Source of the DNA: Methylotenera oryzisoli_B
GTDB lineage: Bacteria > Pseudomonadota > Gammaproteobacteria > Burkholderiales > Methylophilaceae
NCBI GenBank assembly: GCA_965613685.1
Contig: OZ277031.1
Span: 868,001-932,000, forward strand
Length of the DNA: 64,000 nt
Direction of reading: 5' to 3'
Within the stretch, counting starts at the first letter, position 1, and the number at the start of each line of letters is the position of its first letter. Under the pieces are notes generated by a model. It did no database searches. It was not told the origin of the DNA and saw nothing but the letters and a program-made list of their open reading frames with translations. This document shows, one piece after another, positions 44,492-51,162 of this stretch. The position numbers were made by a program, and so were the translations under genes.

Positions 44492-44519
44492 AACAACTGT
44501 CACACCTGTGACAGTTGTT
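44492..44519. promoter_or_regulatory. Operator-like perfect palindrome
   Basis: AACAACTGTCACA-CC-TGTGACAGTTGTT: 13-bp perfect arms with a 2-base centre, and no T-run on either side. It lies in the middle of the divergent intergenic region and is therefore more likely a protein-binding site than a terminator. Confidence 0.6.
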
Positions 44520-44602
44520 TAGTTAAGGGGTGGGGGTCTCAAAAAACACGGCTTTATCCTACAAGTAGCATCAAAATATTAATCCAAATTAAACCGCCTA
44601 AA

Positions 44603-44646
44603 AGCAGACATTCAATTTAGTGGCTGCCGACCCATAGCAGACATTC
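44603..44646. repeat. Two direct repeats AGCAGACATTC
   Basis: Identical 11-bp copies at 44603-44613 and 44636-44646, starts 33 bases apart (about three helical turns), so a regulator could bind both on one face of the DNA. Confidence 0.5.
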
Positions 44647-44668
44647 GCAATATTTATCATTTACTACC

Positions 44669-44770
44669 ATATTGAAAATTAACAATATAGCGAGTAAGGT
44701 TAAGCTTGAGTTTTAAGGAAATAGCCCCACATTAATTCCATTGATTTACCTCATGCATTGAGAGTTTGAA
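44669..44770 (+). promoter_or_regulatory. Leader block, copy 1
   Basis: The 102 bases before the gene at 44771 resemble the 100 bases before the gene at 46042. The first 33 bases match at 29 positions (ending CGAGTAAGGTT), AAATAGCC and ATGCAT recur in order, and both end in GAGA-TTT-AAATGAAAC-type sequence. It probably holds the promoter and ribosome-binding region. Confidence 0.65.
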
Positions 44771-45889
44771 ATGAAACGATTAGTAGCTTTTATTGCTATA
44801 TCCCTTCTAAGCATCATTGCTAATGCAGGAGGCCTTGCTTTGCAAGATTGCAAAGAAGCCGTGGCTAATTCTAAAAAGGAGGTTAAGTTTCCTTCAACGG
44901 TAGATGAGACAACAAAATTCACTGATATGAAGTGTGGCATTGAGCTCTATAAGGGGAAGCCAACCTATGAGTTCTACTACAAAACATCCCAAGCAACAAG
45001 CTACCAACTAAATCCAGACTTTCAAAAGATTATGAAATCAGCCATTTTTGATGATACTTGTATTAAGAGGTTTAATTCCATTTCTGAAATTGCTAATAGA
45101 AAATATATTTATAGTAATTCAAAAGGGGAAGTAACGACAGAGGTTTTGATTTCAAGTGATGAGTGTATGAATACCCCAACAGCTCACTTGGCAATTAAAA
45201 TTTCTGCAGAATTAGAAGAAATTAGAGAGCGAGAGAAAGTTCGAGGACTTCTTGGTATGTGGGATGAGGCTGATTACATAAGGCAAAAGGAGAAAGTGTT
45301 CGAGCTTCAAAAGCAACTTCAGCAACTTCAAAAGCAAAAAGAGGGGTTTGCAAGCGAGGCTATACAAACAGGCTTAATAGTTGCAGATGCTATTAAGGAT
45401 GAAACCAAGCGACAAAGCGCCTTGGTAAAAAAAGATGATGCAACTTGTAAATCATATGGAGGCAAAAAAGGGACTCAAGCTTATATTCAGTGCAGGGTGT
45501 CGCTAGTGGCCAGTCGTCAAGAGGCGGCAGATAGGCAACAGACAATGGATGCCTTAGAAAAAAAGATTGAGACCTTGCAATCGCAAATCAAATCACAGGC
45601 TTTAGCCCAATCCGAGGCTCAAGAAAGAGACCGAATGTTATCAGCTGAACAGTACGCGAGCGAACAGGAATTTAAAAACAAGCAGATTGAATTGCAGCAA
45701 GCACAATTGCGGACCTTGCAACAAGAAGCGCAATCAGCGCGCGAAGCTAGGAAGTGGCAAAACATTCAAAGGAGTTTGGATGCTATGGGTGCTGTAACAC
45801 CAGTTACTCCCTCACCATTCAGCAGCTACAGGATTGATGGGCGAACCTATCGCTGCACAGATATTGGTGGTCAAGTTAATTGTCGCTAA
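44771..45889 (+). CDS. Exported coiled-coil protein, relative of the 42865 gene product
   Basis: The 372-residue protein has a signal peptide (about 1-19), an N-terminal domain with cysteines 27, 55, 97 and 132, and Gln/Glu/Lys-rich coiled coils (about 145-192 and 250-330). The motif DDATCKSYGGKKGTQAYIQC (Cys226, Cys241) and the tail YRIDGRTYRCTDIGGQVNC (Cys362, Cys371) are the same two modules, with the same cysteine spacing (15 and 9), as in the divergent gene. The N-terminal domains differ. Function is unknown; periplasmic or outer-membrane-attached is likely. Confidence 0.8.
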   Translation: MKRLVAFIAISLLSIIANAGGLALQDCKEAVANSKKEVKFPSTVDETTKFTDMKCGIELYKGKPTYEFYYKTSQATSYQLNPDFQKIMKSAIFDDTCIKRFNSISEIANRKYIYSNSKGEVTTEVLISSDECMNTPTAHLAIKISAELEEIREREKVRGLLGMWDEADYIRQKEKVFELQKQLQQLQKQKEGFASEAIQTGLIVADAIKDETKRQSALVKKDDATCKSYGGKKGTQAYIQCRVSLVASRQEAADRQQTMDALEKKIETLQSQIKSQALAQSEAQERDRMLSAEQYASEQEFKNKQIELQQAQLRTLQQEAQSAREARKWQNIQRSLDAMGAVTPVTPSPFSSYRIDGRTYRCTDIGGQVNCR

Positions 45890-45941
45890 TGTCGGTTCAT
45901 AGCCAAAAACTGTGCAGTCAAAAATCTCCCTATGCATTGTT

Positions 45942-46041
45942 ATATTGAAAACTTAGAATATAACGAGTAAGGTTGACTAAGATTTAACTAAAATAGCCAG
46001 ATATCACAGAAGATACTTTATGCATATACTGAGAATTTAAA
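45942..46041 (+). promoter_or_regulatory. Leader block, copy 2
   Basis: This is the counterpart of 44669-44770, ahead of the SHOCT-tailed gene. The core AATATAACGAGTAAGGTT differs at only one base from copy 1. The duplication suggests that the two genes are controlled together. Confidence 0.65.
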
Positions 46042-46707
46042 ATGAAACACATTCAAGTCTTTATTTTTATAGCGTTGTTAGTTGGTGGGATTGGAGCAAC
46101 AACTTCAGTATATGCTATCTCTGAGGAACCTATTCCACCTGGAAAGGTGCGGATAAATATTACTCGGGATAATAACAATCAGCATATGTTTGATGATGCC
46201 AGAATTAATATAAACGGTAATGAAGTTGCAAAACTCCAAAGAAACGGAAGTTATACAGGTGTTTTTAATGCAGGGAAAATAGTAATACAAGCGGATGCTC
46301 GCATGCAGTTTGCGAAATATATTATTTGGTTAAATGCTGATGAAGGAATGGAGTATTCCCTAGAAATAATCGACAATGGAATGCTTAGGAATGGGGCCAT
46401 AGTTGATGAAATGCTTATGAGTATATTCGGTCAGCGAGAGAAAGATGGCATTGAAGACAATAAACTTGATGCTAAAGTTGTAGATGACAGTGGTTGGTTT
46501 AGGTTGATATTTAGAGAGGTAAAGAGAATATCGACTATAAGCAAGCAACCAATAGTAGAAATGGAAAAATCAGAAAATTTACAATCAAAGCAGATTGAAA
46601 ATTTAAGCCTGCAGGAAACAAAACTTAATGAATTAAAGCGGTTGTATGACAAAGGCCTAATTAGCAAAGAGATATATATTGAAAGACAACGTGAAATCCT
46701 AAAATAG
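46042..46707 (+). CDS. Exported protein with C-terminal SHOCT domain
   Basis: The 221 residues have a signal peptide (about 1-25), a beta-rich domain (about 27-110) with PPGKVRINITRDN and NGNEVAKLQRNGSYTGVFNAGKIVIQA that resembles the DUF2846 pattern, a linker, and a C-terminal SHOCT-type helix pair (LNELKRLYDKGLISKEIYIERQREIL). SHOCT domains are thought to help oligomerisation or partner contact. Its leader is a copy of that of the preceding gene. The exact role is not known. Confidence 0.8.
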   Translation: MKHIQVFIFIALLVGGIGATTSVYAISEEPIPPGKVRINITRDNNNQHMFDDARININGNEVAKLQRNGSYTGVFNAGKIVIQADARMQFAKYIIWLNADEGMEYSLEIIDNGMLRNGAIVDEMLMSIFGQREKDGIEDNKLDAKVVDDSGWFRLIFREVKRISTISKQPIVEMEKSENLQSKQIENLSLQETKLNELKRLYDKGLISKEIYIERQREILK

Positions 46708-46798
46708 GTGCTGATAAAAAATAATTACACCAATTTCCTATTGCTCCGATGATGCATGACGACTTCTAAATCGGCCTTCCACAAAGCTGACTGCGGAA

Positions 46799-46940
46799 TT
46801 TTTAAAATATATATCCCCCACCCTTTTTCATATAAACACTGACGGGGGGGTCTTCTGAAACAGCTTTTAGAATCGCCGTATGGGTATAAATTAGGTACAG
46901 ACTTTTTAGCTATTCACGGGGTTAAGATATATTTTAAAAA
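46799..46940. repeat. 142-bp segment bounded by 14-bp inverted repeats
   Basis: TTTTTAAAATATAT at 46799-46812 and its exact complement at 46927-46940. Inside are CCCCCACCC and GGGGGGG tracts that could also pair. It lies between convergent genes. It may be a small non-coding element or a large terminator; no target duplication is obvious. Confidence 0.45.
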
Positions 46941-46969
46941 TAACTGTCAAGAAACAGTAAGACTGCATA

Positions 46970-47203
46970 TTAATCACTATTTTCTATCATCCCAAACTCT
47001 ATCGCTACAGCAGCAAGTAACTTCAGCCTAGCATTTACTTCTATGGCTAATAGTTTAGATTCTTTTGTGTATCTGCCATGCTTGTAATTGTAATGCGCCT
47101 CGCCTGACGGTGATAAACCACCATGCAAACGGCATCTTGTCTTACCTACTACGGATGGCTTCTTACAAGGTGTGCCTGCTCTTGTTTTAGCGCCGCAATT
47201 CAT
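46970..47203 (-). CDS. HGGxSTG-type small phage/island protein
   Basis: This 77-residue protein begins MNCGAKTRAGTPCKKP and continues TRCRLHGGLSPSGEAHYNYKHGRYT. It is the Cys/His-rich motif set (C3, C13, C24, H27) of a small family common in prophages and islands, thought to be a metal-binding or packaging-associated protein. Its start overlaps the preceding frame by four bases (ATGA). Confidence 0.85.
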   Translation of the reverse strand: MNCGAKTRAGTPCKKPSVVGKTRCRLHGGLSPSGEAHYNYKHGRYTKESKLLAIEVNARLKLLAAVAIEFGMIENSD

Positions 47204-47391
47204 ACCGTTTCCTTTGAGCAGATTACTATCAATAGGTGAGCAGGGTTGATGCCGGCTATTATAAGGGGTGGGGGTAGGGTGGGGTCTGGTATTCCCAGAA
47301 GTGACAAGCCTCCCCCTACTAGTTGAGGCCAGTCTAACCAGCTACTATTTGCTGTTATCTGTAACATTGTTGTTGGCTTGATGTTGGTCAT
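47200..47391 (-). CDS. Possible small protein (63 residues)
   Basis: The frame begins MTNIKPTTMLQITANSSWLDWPQ, 22 bases after the preceding gene with AGAGAG in ribosome-binding position, and ends in an ATGA overlap with the next gene, which argues that it is real. Against this, its middle (IPDPTLPPPLI) is simply the complement of a G-rich tract. No family is recognised. Confidence 0.45.
   Translation of the reverse strand: MTNIKPTTMLQITANSSWLDWPQLVGGGLSLLGIPDPTLPPPLIIAGINPAHLLIVICSKETV
47265..47284 (+). other. G-quadruplex-type motif
   Basis: GGGGTGGGGGTAGGGTGGGG has four G-runs of three or more with one- or two-base loops, a classic quadruplex pattern. Related AAGGGGTGGGGG-type tracts are at about 44525 (plus strand) and 46814-46826 (minus strand). 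Confidence 0.55.
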
Positions 47392-47413
47392 GGTTAGCTC
47401 TCTTGTGTCAATC

Positions 47414-47968
47414 TCATTTACCATTACTAGCTTCATCATATGAAATCATTTCTCTTACAAATGGGTCGTCAATATAACCCCTGTTTACTGGCGGTATTTG
47501 ACTTGATTTAACTGTACTTGACTTAACTAAGGACCCGACAGTACCCCGACGACTTGCCTGCGAGTTACCCGAACCATCTAATTGGTCAACATTTACCTCC
47601 TTATCAGCCTTTTTCTTACTGCGGTTAGTTATTGCAGCACCGTCTTTACCGCCTTTGCTTTGCTTTTCTCTCCTTTCTGCCAAGTGCTGACGATAGTCTT
47701 CTAGCTCTGGACATATCAGTGAGTTTTCTTTTTCACTAAGAAAGCTTTTAACTCTGTCAGTAAGTGCAGCTTTAACATCAGAAACATCACAGCTAATGTA
47801 TTTAGCTAATTCATCAGGGGATGCTGGTACTTGTATATTTTCCCAACATTCAAGTCGGATTGTGTAAAGAAGCCCACGTTCAGCAAGAGACATTAATCTA
47901 TATTGTCTATTAGCTAACATGGCTGCTGCATACTCAACATAGGCTGGTGGTCTACGATTTTGAGCCAT
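47414..47968 (-). CDS. DUF1376/YdaU-like replication-associated protein
   Basis: The 184 residues start with a winged-helix-like part (PAYVEYAAAMLANRQYRLMSLAERGLLYTIRLECWEN, then PDELAKYISCDVSDVKAAL and LICPELEDYRQHLAERREKQS), followed by a basic, probably disordered tail. This matches the N-terminal domain found in phage replication organisers. A strong GGAGG site lies upstream. In the island it probably helps replication after excision; that is inference. Confidence 0.65.
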   Translation of the reverse strand: MAQNRRPPAYVEYAAAMLANRQYRLMSLAERGLLYTIRLECWENIQVPASPDELAKYISCDVSDVKAALTDRVKSFLSEKENSLICPELEDYRQHLAERREKQSKGGKDGAAITNRSKKKADKEVNVDQLDGSGNSQASRRGTVGSLVKSSTVKSSQIPPVNRGYIDDPFVREMISYDEASNGK

Positions 47969-48290
47969 GACGCTTACCCTCCTTCCCGAACTGTTTAGAT
48001 ATTGCCTTCACATCATTCATTAATGGCTGTGTTATAGCTTTGCTAACGCTTGCCATCGCATCTTTAACCTCTTGGATAGCCTGACGTATATCCTCGTATT
48101 TTGAAGTCCTAATACGGACGTTTACAACATCAGTTAACGCACTCTCCAATGAAGTGTAATTTCTATAGAAATCCCAGCTTTCAATAGGCACATGAGTTAA
48201 GCGATGTTTTCTAATCTTGAGTCGCTGCCACTCCCAAGTGCGTGGTGCTGAAATGATACGGTCGGTAGGGGTTAGATTAATAATAGGCAT
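47952..48290 (-). CDS. Island protein of unknown function
   Basis: This 112-residue, basic, mostly helical protein (KIRKHRLTHVPIESWDFYRNYTSLESAL, then a helix QAIQEVKDAMASVSKAI) is of no family I recognise. It lies 2 bases after the AlpA-like gene and overlaps the next one by 17 bases, so it belongs to the same transcription unit. Confidence 0.7.
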   Translation of the reverse strand: MPIINLTPTDRIISAPRTWEWQRLKIRKHRLTHVPIESWDFYRNYTSLESALTDVVNVRIRTSKYEDIRQAIQEVKDAMASVSKAITQPLMNDVKAISKQFGKEGKRHGSKS

Positions 48291-48292
48291 GA

Positions 48293-48541
48293 TTAATCTT
48301 CCGCCTTTGAAGCTAAATCAGCACGAACCAATCGCACTGACCATGCTGTGCAGCGTTCAGATATTTTTACGGGTTTGCAAATTAATCCACTTTTTACACC
48401 CCGCCATATAGAGGCGCTAGAAACACCATACAAACCTTTCATTACAGGTAATCGTATGTAAGCGCTATCGGGTAATTGGTCAAAGTGGGCTAGGGCTTCT
48501 GGGATGGCTTGAGTAAGCTCTGATATGATTTGTTTTGACAT
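48293..48541 (-). CDS. AlpA-family excisionase/regulator
   Basis: The 82-residue product (start ATG after AAAGGTG; a GTG three codons upstream is also possible) has the MerR/AlpA-type helix-turn-helix SAYIRLPVMKGLYGVSSASIWRGVKSG. AlpA proteins activate excision of CP4-57-type elements by raising integrase expression. Its position in an element carrying a P4-type integrase fits that role. Confidence 0.85.
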   Translation of the reverse strand: MSKQIISELTQAIPEALAHFDQLPDSAYIRLPVMKGLYGVSSASIWRGVKSGLICKPVKISERCTAWSVRLVRADLASKAED

Positions 48542-48623
48542 TTGAAACACCTTTATGAGTTATGGTGTTTCGTATTTAATACCCTATCGTTATAGTAATC
48601 AGGGTAAAGAAATAAGCATTATC

Positions 48624-49106
48624 TTACCCAAAATACTCTTCATTTAATTTAAGAATACGTCTTGCTTTTTTGTAATTACCTTTCCACGCATTTTTGACAG
48701 TATCCTCAGATAGATGATATTCACTTGCCGCCAAGGCTACTGCTACTTCAATCGTTATATTTTGTTGCGTGCGGGCTTGCTCAATAAAGTGAGCGATTGA
48801 GAAGTTTCGTTCCCTAACCCTACGGGTATCTTTACCGCCACGCTTTCTAGCTATTCCAAATGCATTATCAGCTTTTTCACCAGCGTGGATTTTTATTAAT
48901 GCTTTTGATATGAACAAAGCGACTTTATCATTAAGTCTAGCTCCGTCAGCTAATGCCTCTGCAGCTAATTTTAGTAAATTTTGGATAGCCCAAAGCTCAC
49001 CAGCTTCAGCCTGTGGTAAAAGTAACTTTTCAGCTGTACCTAATCTAAGGAAATGATATTCGTCGGATATATTCCGTTTGCAGAAGTTATTAACATCCTC
49101 CTCCAT
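48624..49106 (-). CDS. Conserved-looking island protein, unknown
   Basis: The 160-residue protein (from the ATG giving MEEDVNNFC; GTG starts at 49124 and 49112 are in frame) is helical. It has an N-terminal repeat-like part (LRLGTAEKLLLPQAEAGELWAIQNLLKLAAEALADG) and a C-terminal segment that looks like a helix-turn-helix (VAVALAASEYHLSEDTVKNAWKG). It may be DNA-binding. It is placed between the integrase and the AlpA-like gene, but I do not recognise the family. Confidence 0.7.
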   Translation of the reverse strand: MEEDVNNFCKRNISDEYHFLRLGTAEKLLLPQAEAGELWAIQNLLKLAAEALADGARLNDKVALFISKALIKIHAGEKADNAFGIARKRGGKDTRRVRERNFSIAHFIEQARTQQNITIEVAVALAASEYHLSEDTVKNAWKGNYKKARRILKLNEEYFG

Positions 49107-49272
49107 AGTCACCCCGATATTCACCCCATAAAATAAGAAACCACACCAGCCATATAGGGCGTTCGGTGTTCACACGTGGTAATTAAGCCCGTGCTAGGTG
49201 CGGCCAAACTGAAAACTGTTACACATACATTGCTACTGTTAAATAATGGCTCCAATTACTTAGAAATAGCCT

Positions 49273-50484
49273 TTATGCTTGCTTAAATGGTATTACCTTC
49301 GCTCCTGCCTTGAGTTCGTCTAAATAATCTGCCCACGATTGCATCATAACTTTACGCTGTTCAATAAATTTAGTACGGTTATATGCTGCACCCAATGCAT
49401 CTGGTACTTTGTGTGCTAGTTGGTGTTCTATGATGTAAGGGTCAATATTTAAGCGTTCATGCAAAATAGTACGTGCCATTGCTCTAAAGCCATGTGCTGT
49501 AATCTCAGTCTTTGTGTCATAACCCATACGTTGCAATGCTGCATTAATAGCTGCTGCACTCATAGGTTTTTTAGGGTCATGCCCACCTTGAAAAACAAAT
49601 TCACCATGTCCGCTAACGTGCTTCATGTCAGCAAACAATTTAGCAGCCTGTGTTGATAACGGTACTAAGTGCATGGTGTTGGTTTTACTTACACGATAAC
49701 GCCACTCGTTAGATTCCAAATCTATATCTGCCCACTTAGCGGTGCGCAACTCACTTGGTCTTGTAAACACTAATGGCGATAACCTTAATGCGCATTGAAC
49801 AGTTAATGAGCCTGTAAAGCCATCTATCGCTCGTAACAACTCGGCAATCTCTTTGGGTTCTGTAAACGCTGCCATATGCTTAACGACTGTCGCTGGTAAA
49901 GCACCTCTCAAATCTACGCATGGGTCACGCAAGGCTCTGCCTGTTTGTACTGCAAGGCGAAATACTTGGCTAGTGGCTTGCAAGGTACGATGGGCAGTTT
50001 CAAGAATATTTAGCTTCTCAATGCGCCTAATCGCCTCTAAAATTTGTGGTGCGGTTATTTCCGATATTGGCTTACTACCAAGCCACGGAAATATATAAAG
50101 CTCCAAACGCCTCATAGTTCGCCTTTGATGGGATTCTGTTTTGTTTGTGAAATAACTTTTCGCCCACTCAAGTGCAACCACCTTGAAACTATTTGCAGAA
50201 TTTAGCTTGTTCGTAGCTTTTACATTTTTGCGATTCTCACTTGGGTCAATATCAATCGCTAGTAGTTTTTTGGCATCGTCTCGTTTATTACGTGCCTGTA
50301 AAAGTGAGATGTCTGGATATACGCCAAGTGACAATAACTTTTCTTTATCATTAAAACGAAATTTAAACCTCCACCACTTACCTCCACTTGGGGTAACTTG
50401 CAAAAATAATCCATCGCTATCATAAAGCTTATACGCTTTGTCAGCGGCTTTGGCGTTGATTATTGCGGTGTTTGATAGTGCCAT
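49273..50484 (-). CDS. P4-type tyrosine integrase
   Basis: The 403-residue recombinase (start ATG giving MALSNTAI, with GGAG upstream) has an N-terminal DUF4102-type arm-binding domain (KLYDSDGLFLQVTPSGGKWW), a SAM-like core-binding domain, and the catalytic domain with Arg in FTRPSELR, the HxxR box in AHGFRAMARTIL, HQLAHK, and the nucleophile Tyr in AAYNRTKF. It is complete. It lies near the ssrA 3' end and reads away from it. GTTACCCC repeats overlap its promoter and its ribosome-binding region. Confidence 0.95.
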   Translation of the reverse strand: MALSNTAIINAKAADKAYKLYDSDGLFLQVTPSGGKWWRFKFRFNDKEKLLSLGVYPDISLLQARNKRDDAKKLLAIDIDPSENRKNVKATNKLNSANSFKVVALEWAKSYFTNKTESHQRRTMRRLELYIFPWLGSKPISEITAPQILEAIRRIEKLNILETAHRTLQATSQVFRLAVQTGRALRDPCVDLRGALPATVVKHMAAFTEPKEIAELLRAIDGFTGSLTVQCALRLSPLVFTRPSELRTAKWADIDLESNEWRYRVSKTNTMHLVPLSTQAAKLFADMKHVSGHGEFVFQGGHDPKKPMSAAAINAALQRMGYDTKTEITAHGFRAMARTILHERLNIDPYIIEHQLAHKVPDALGAAYNRTKFIEQRKVMMQSWADYLDELKAGAKVIPFKQA

Positions 50485-50485
50485 T

Positions 50486-50563
50486 TGGGGTAACTCCAAC
50501 ATAAAAATGCCGTTAATTGAGTGTTACCCCACTAAGTTACCCCAATTAAATGGGGTATGTCAA
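50486..50563 (-). promoter_or_regulatory. Integrase promoter with GTTACCCC operators
   Basis: On the minus strand TTGACA (50563-50558) and TAACTT (50539-50534) are 18 bases apart. The spacer and -10 are covered by the palindrome TACCCCA-ATTAAA-TGGGGTA (50538-50557), part of the repeat GTTACCCC-ACT-AAGTTACCCCAATT at 50523-50547. One more inverted copy (50486-50493) sits between the integrase ribosome-binding site and its ATG. This suggests that the integrase, or a partner, represses its own gene. Confidence 0.6.
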
Positions 50564-50590
50564 GCAATGCTATGCGACAGCAATAGGTGT

Positions 50591-50626
50591 AAAAAAAGCC
50601 TAGAACGTTGAATTTACTAGGCTTTT
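50591..50626 (-). terminator. Terminator downstream of ssrA
   Basis: Perfect 10-bp arms AAAAGCCTAG and CTAGGCTTTT with a 13-base loop, then seven T on the minus strand, 33 bases past the tmRNA 3' end. It ends ssrA transcription before the integrase gene. Confidence 0.88.
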
Positions 50627-50658
50627 GATACCGATTGATGCATTGTGAAACACTTAAA

Positions 50659-51025
50659 TGGTGGAGCTGGGGGGAATCGAACCCCCGTCCGCAAATCCTC
50701 CACAGACAGTTCTACATACTTAGCCTTGTTGTTTAATTTAATCTGCACCACACCAACAGACAAGCGCTGTACAGACGAGCGACCTTAAGGTTAATGCCGT
50801 ATTAAGTCACCCAATACAACACGTATCCCGTGTATATGACACTACGTATGGGTTACCCCAATCCAACCCACGGGAGAGCTGGTGTAGCGTCCAGCAGGAT
50901 TAAGCTGCTAGAGAGTAAGTTTCGTCGTTTGCGACTATACTTTTTTCAGCTGTATTTACGAGGTGATCTGAGCCTCGGTATGCCCTGCGCTGCTTTGTAA
51001 CCCACGTCGAAACCTGGTCAGCCCC
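50659..51025 (-). ncRNA. ssrA: Transfer-messenger RNA
   Basis: This 367-base one-piece tmRNA rescues stalled ribosomes with SmpB. The 5' end GGGGCTGACCAGGTTTCGAC pairs with CAGCTCC before the encoded 3' ACCA to form the acceptor stem. The T-arm GGGGGTTCGATTCCCCC is at the 3' end. The tag frame (50932-50900) encodes ANDETYSLAA and a TAA stop, a betaproteobacterial-type tag. A TATAAT at 51086-51081 may be the -10, giving a 5' leader of about 50 bases to be trimmed. Confidence 0.97.
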
Positions 51026-51162
51026 AAATCAGTTTTATTGCCGTCAAGCAAACCATGGCTCCGATTCACTTGATACACGTATTATACGCTGTAACGCGCC
51101 ACTTAAGTAGACGGTGATTGCCGCCAGACTTTCATTCAAATTCGACTTACTTCAAATTCCTC

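Larger units (their letters stand above)
44308..44770. other. 463-bp divergent control region
   Basis: No gene is seen here. From left to right it holds AT-rich sequence, a perfect 13+13 palindrome (44492-44519), a G-rich tract (AAGGGGTGGGGG, about 44525), two copies of AGCAGACATTC 33 bases apart, and a leader block (44669-44770) duplicated at 45942-46041. It probably contains the promoters of both flanking exported-protein genes. Confidence 0.6.
42300..50658. mobile_element. Integrated element next to ssrA
   Basis: An AT-richer block lies between rfbD and the 3' end of ssrA. At the ssrA side it has a P4-type tyrosine integrase, then a gene of unknown type, an AlpA-like regulator and four small phage-type genes on the minus strand. 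At the far side it has cargo of unusual exported proteins. Related repeats lie near both ends (42401-42425 and 50523-50547). Exact attachment sites could not be fixed: no long copy of the ssrA 3' end is seen on the left. Limits are approximate. Confidence 0.8.

Noticed and set aside
42865..46707. A toxin-antitoxin or phage-defence system among the island cargo.
   Set aside because: The proteins carry signal peptides and coiled coils, with no nuclease, NTPase or antitoxin-like features, so such a label is not supported.
50659..50700. A tRNA gene, suggested by the T-arm and CCA end.
   Set aside because: The sequence is the 3' tRNA-like part of tmRNA: the matching 5' end and the tag frame lie 300-360 bases away, and no anticodon arm is present.
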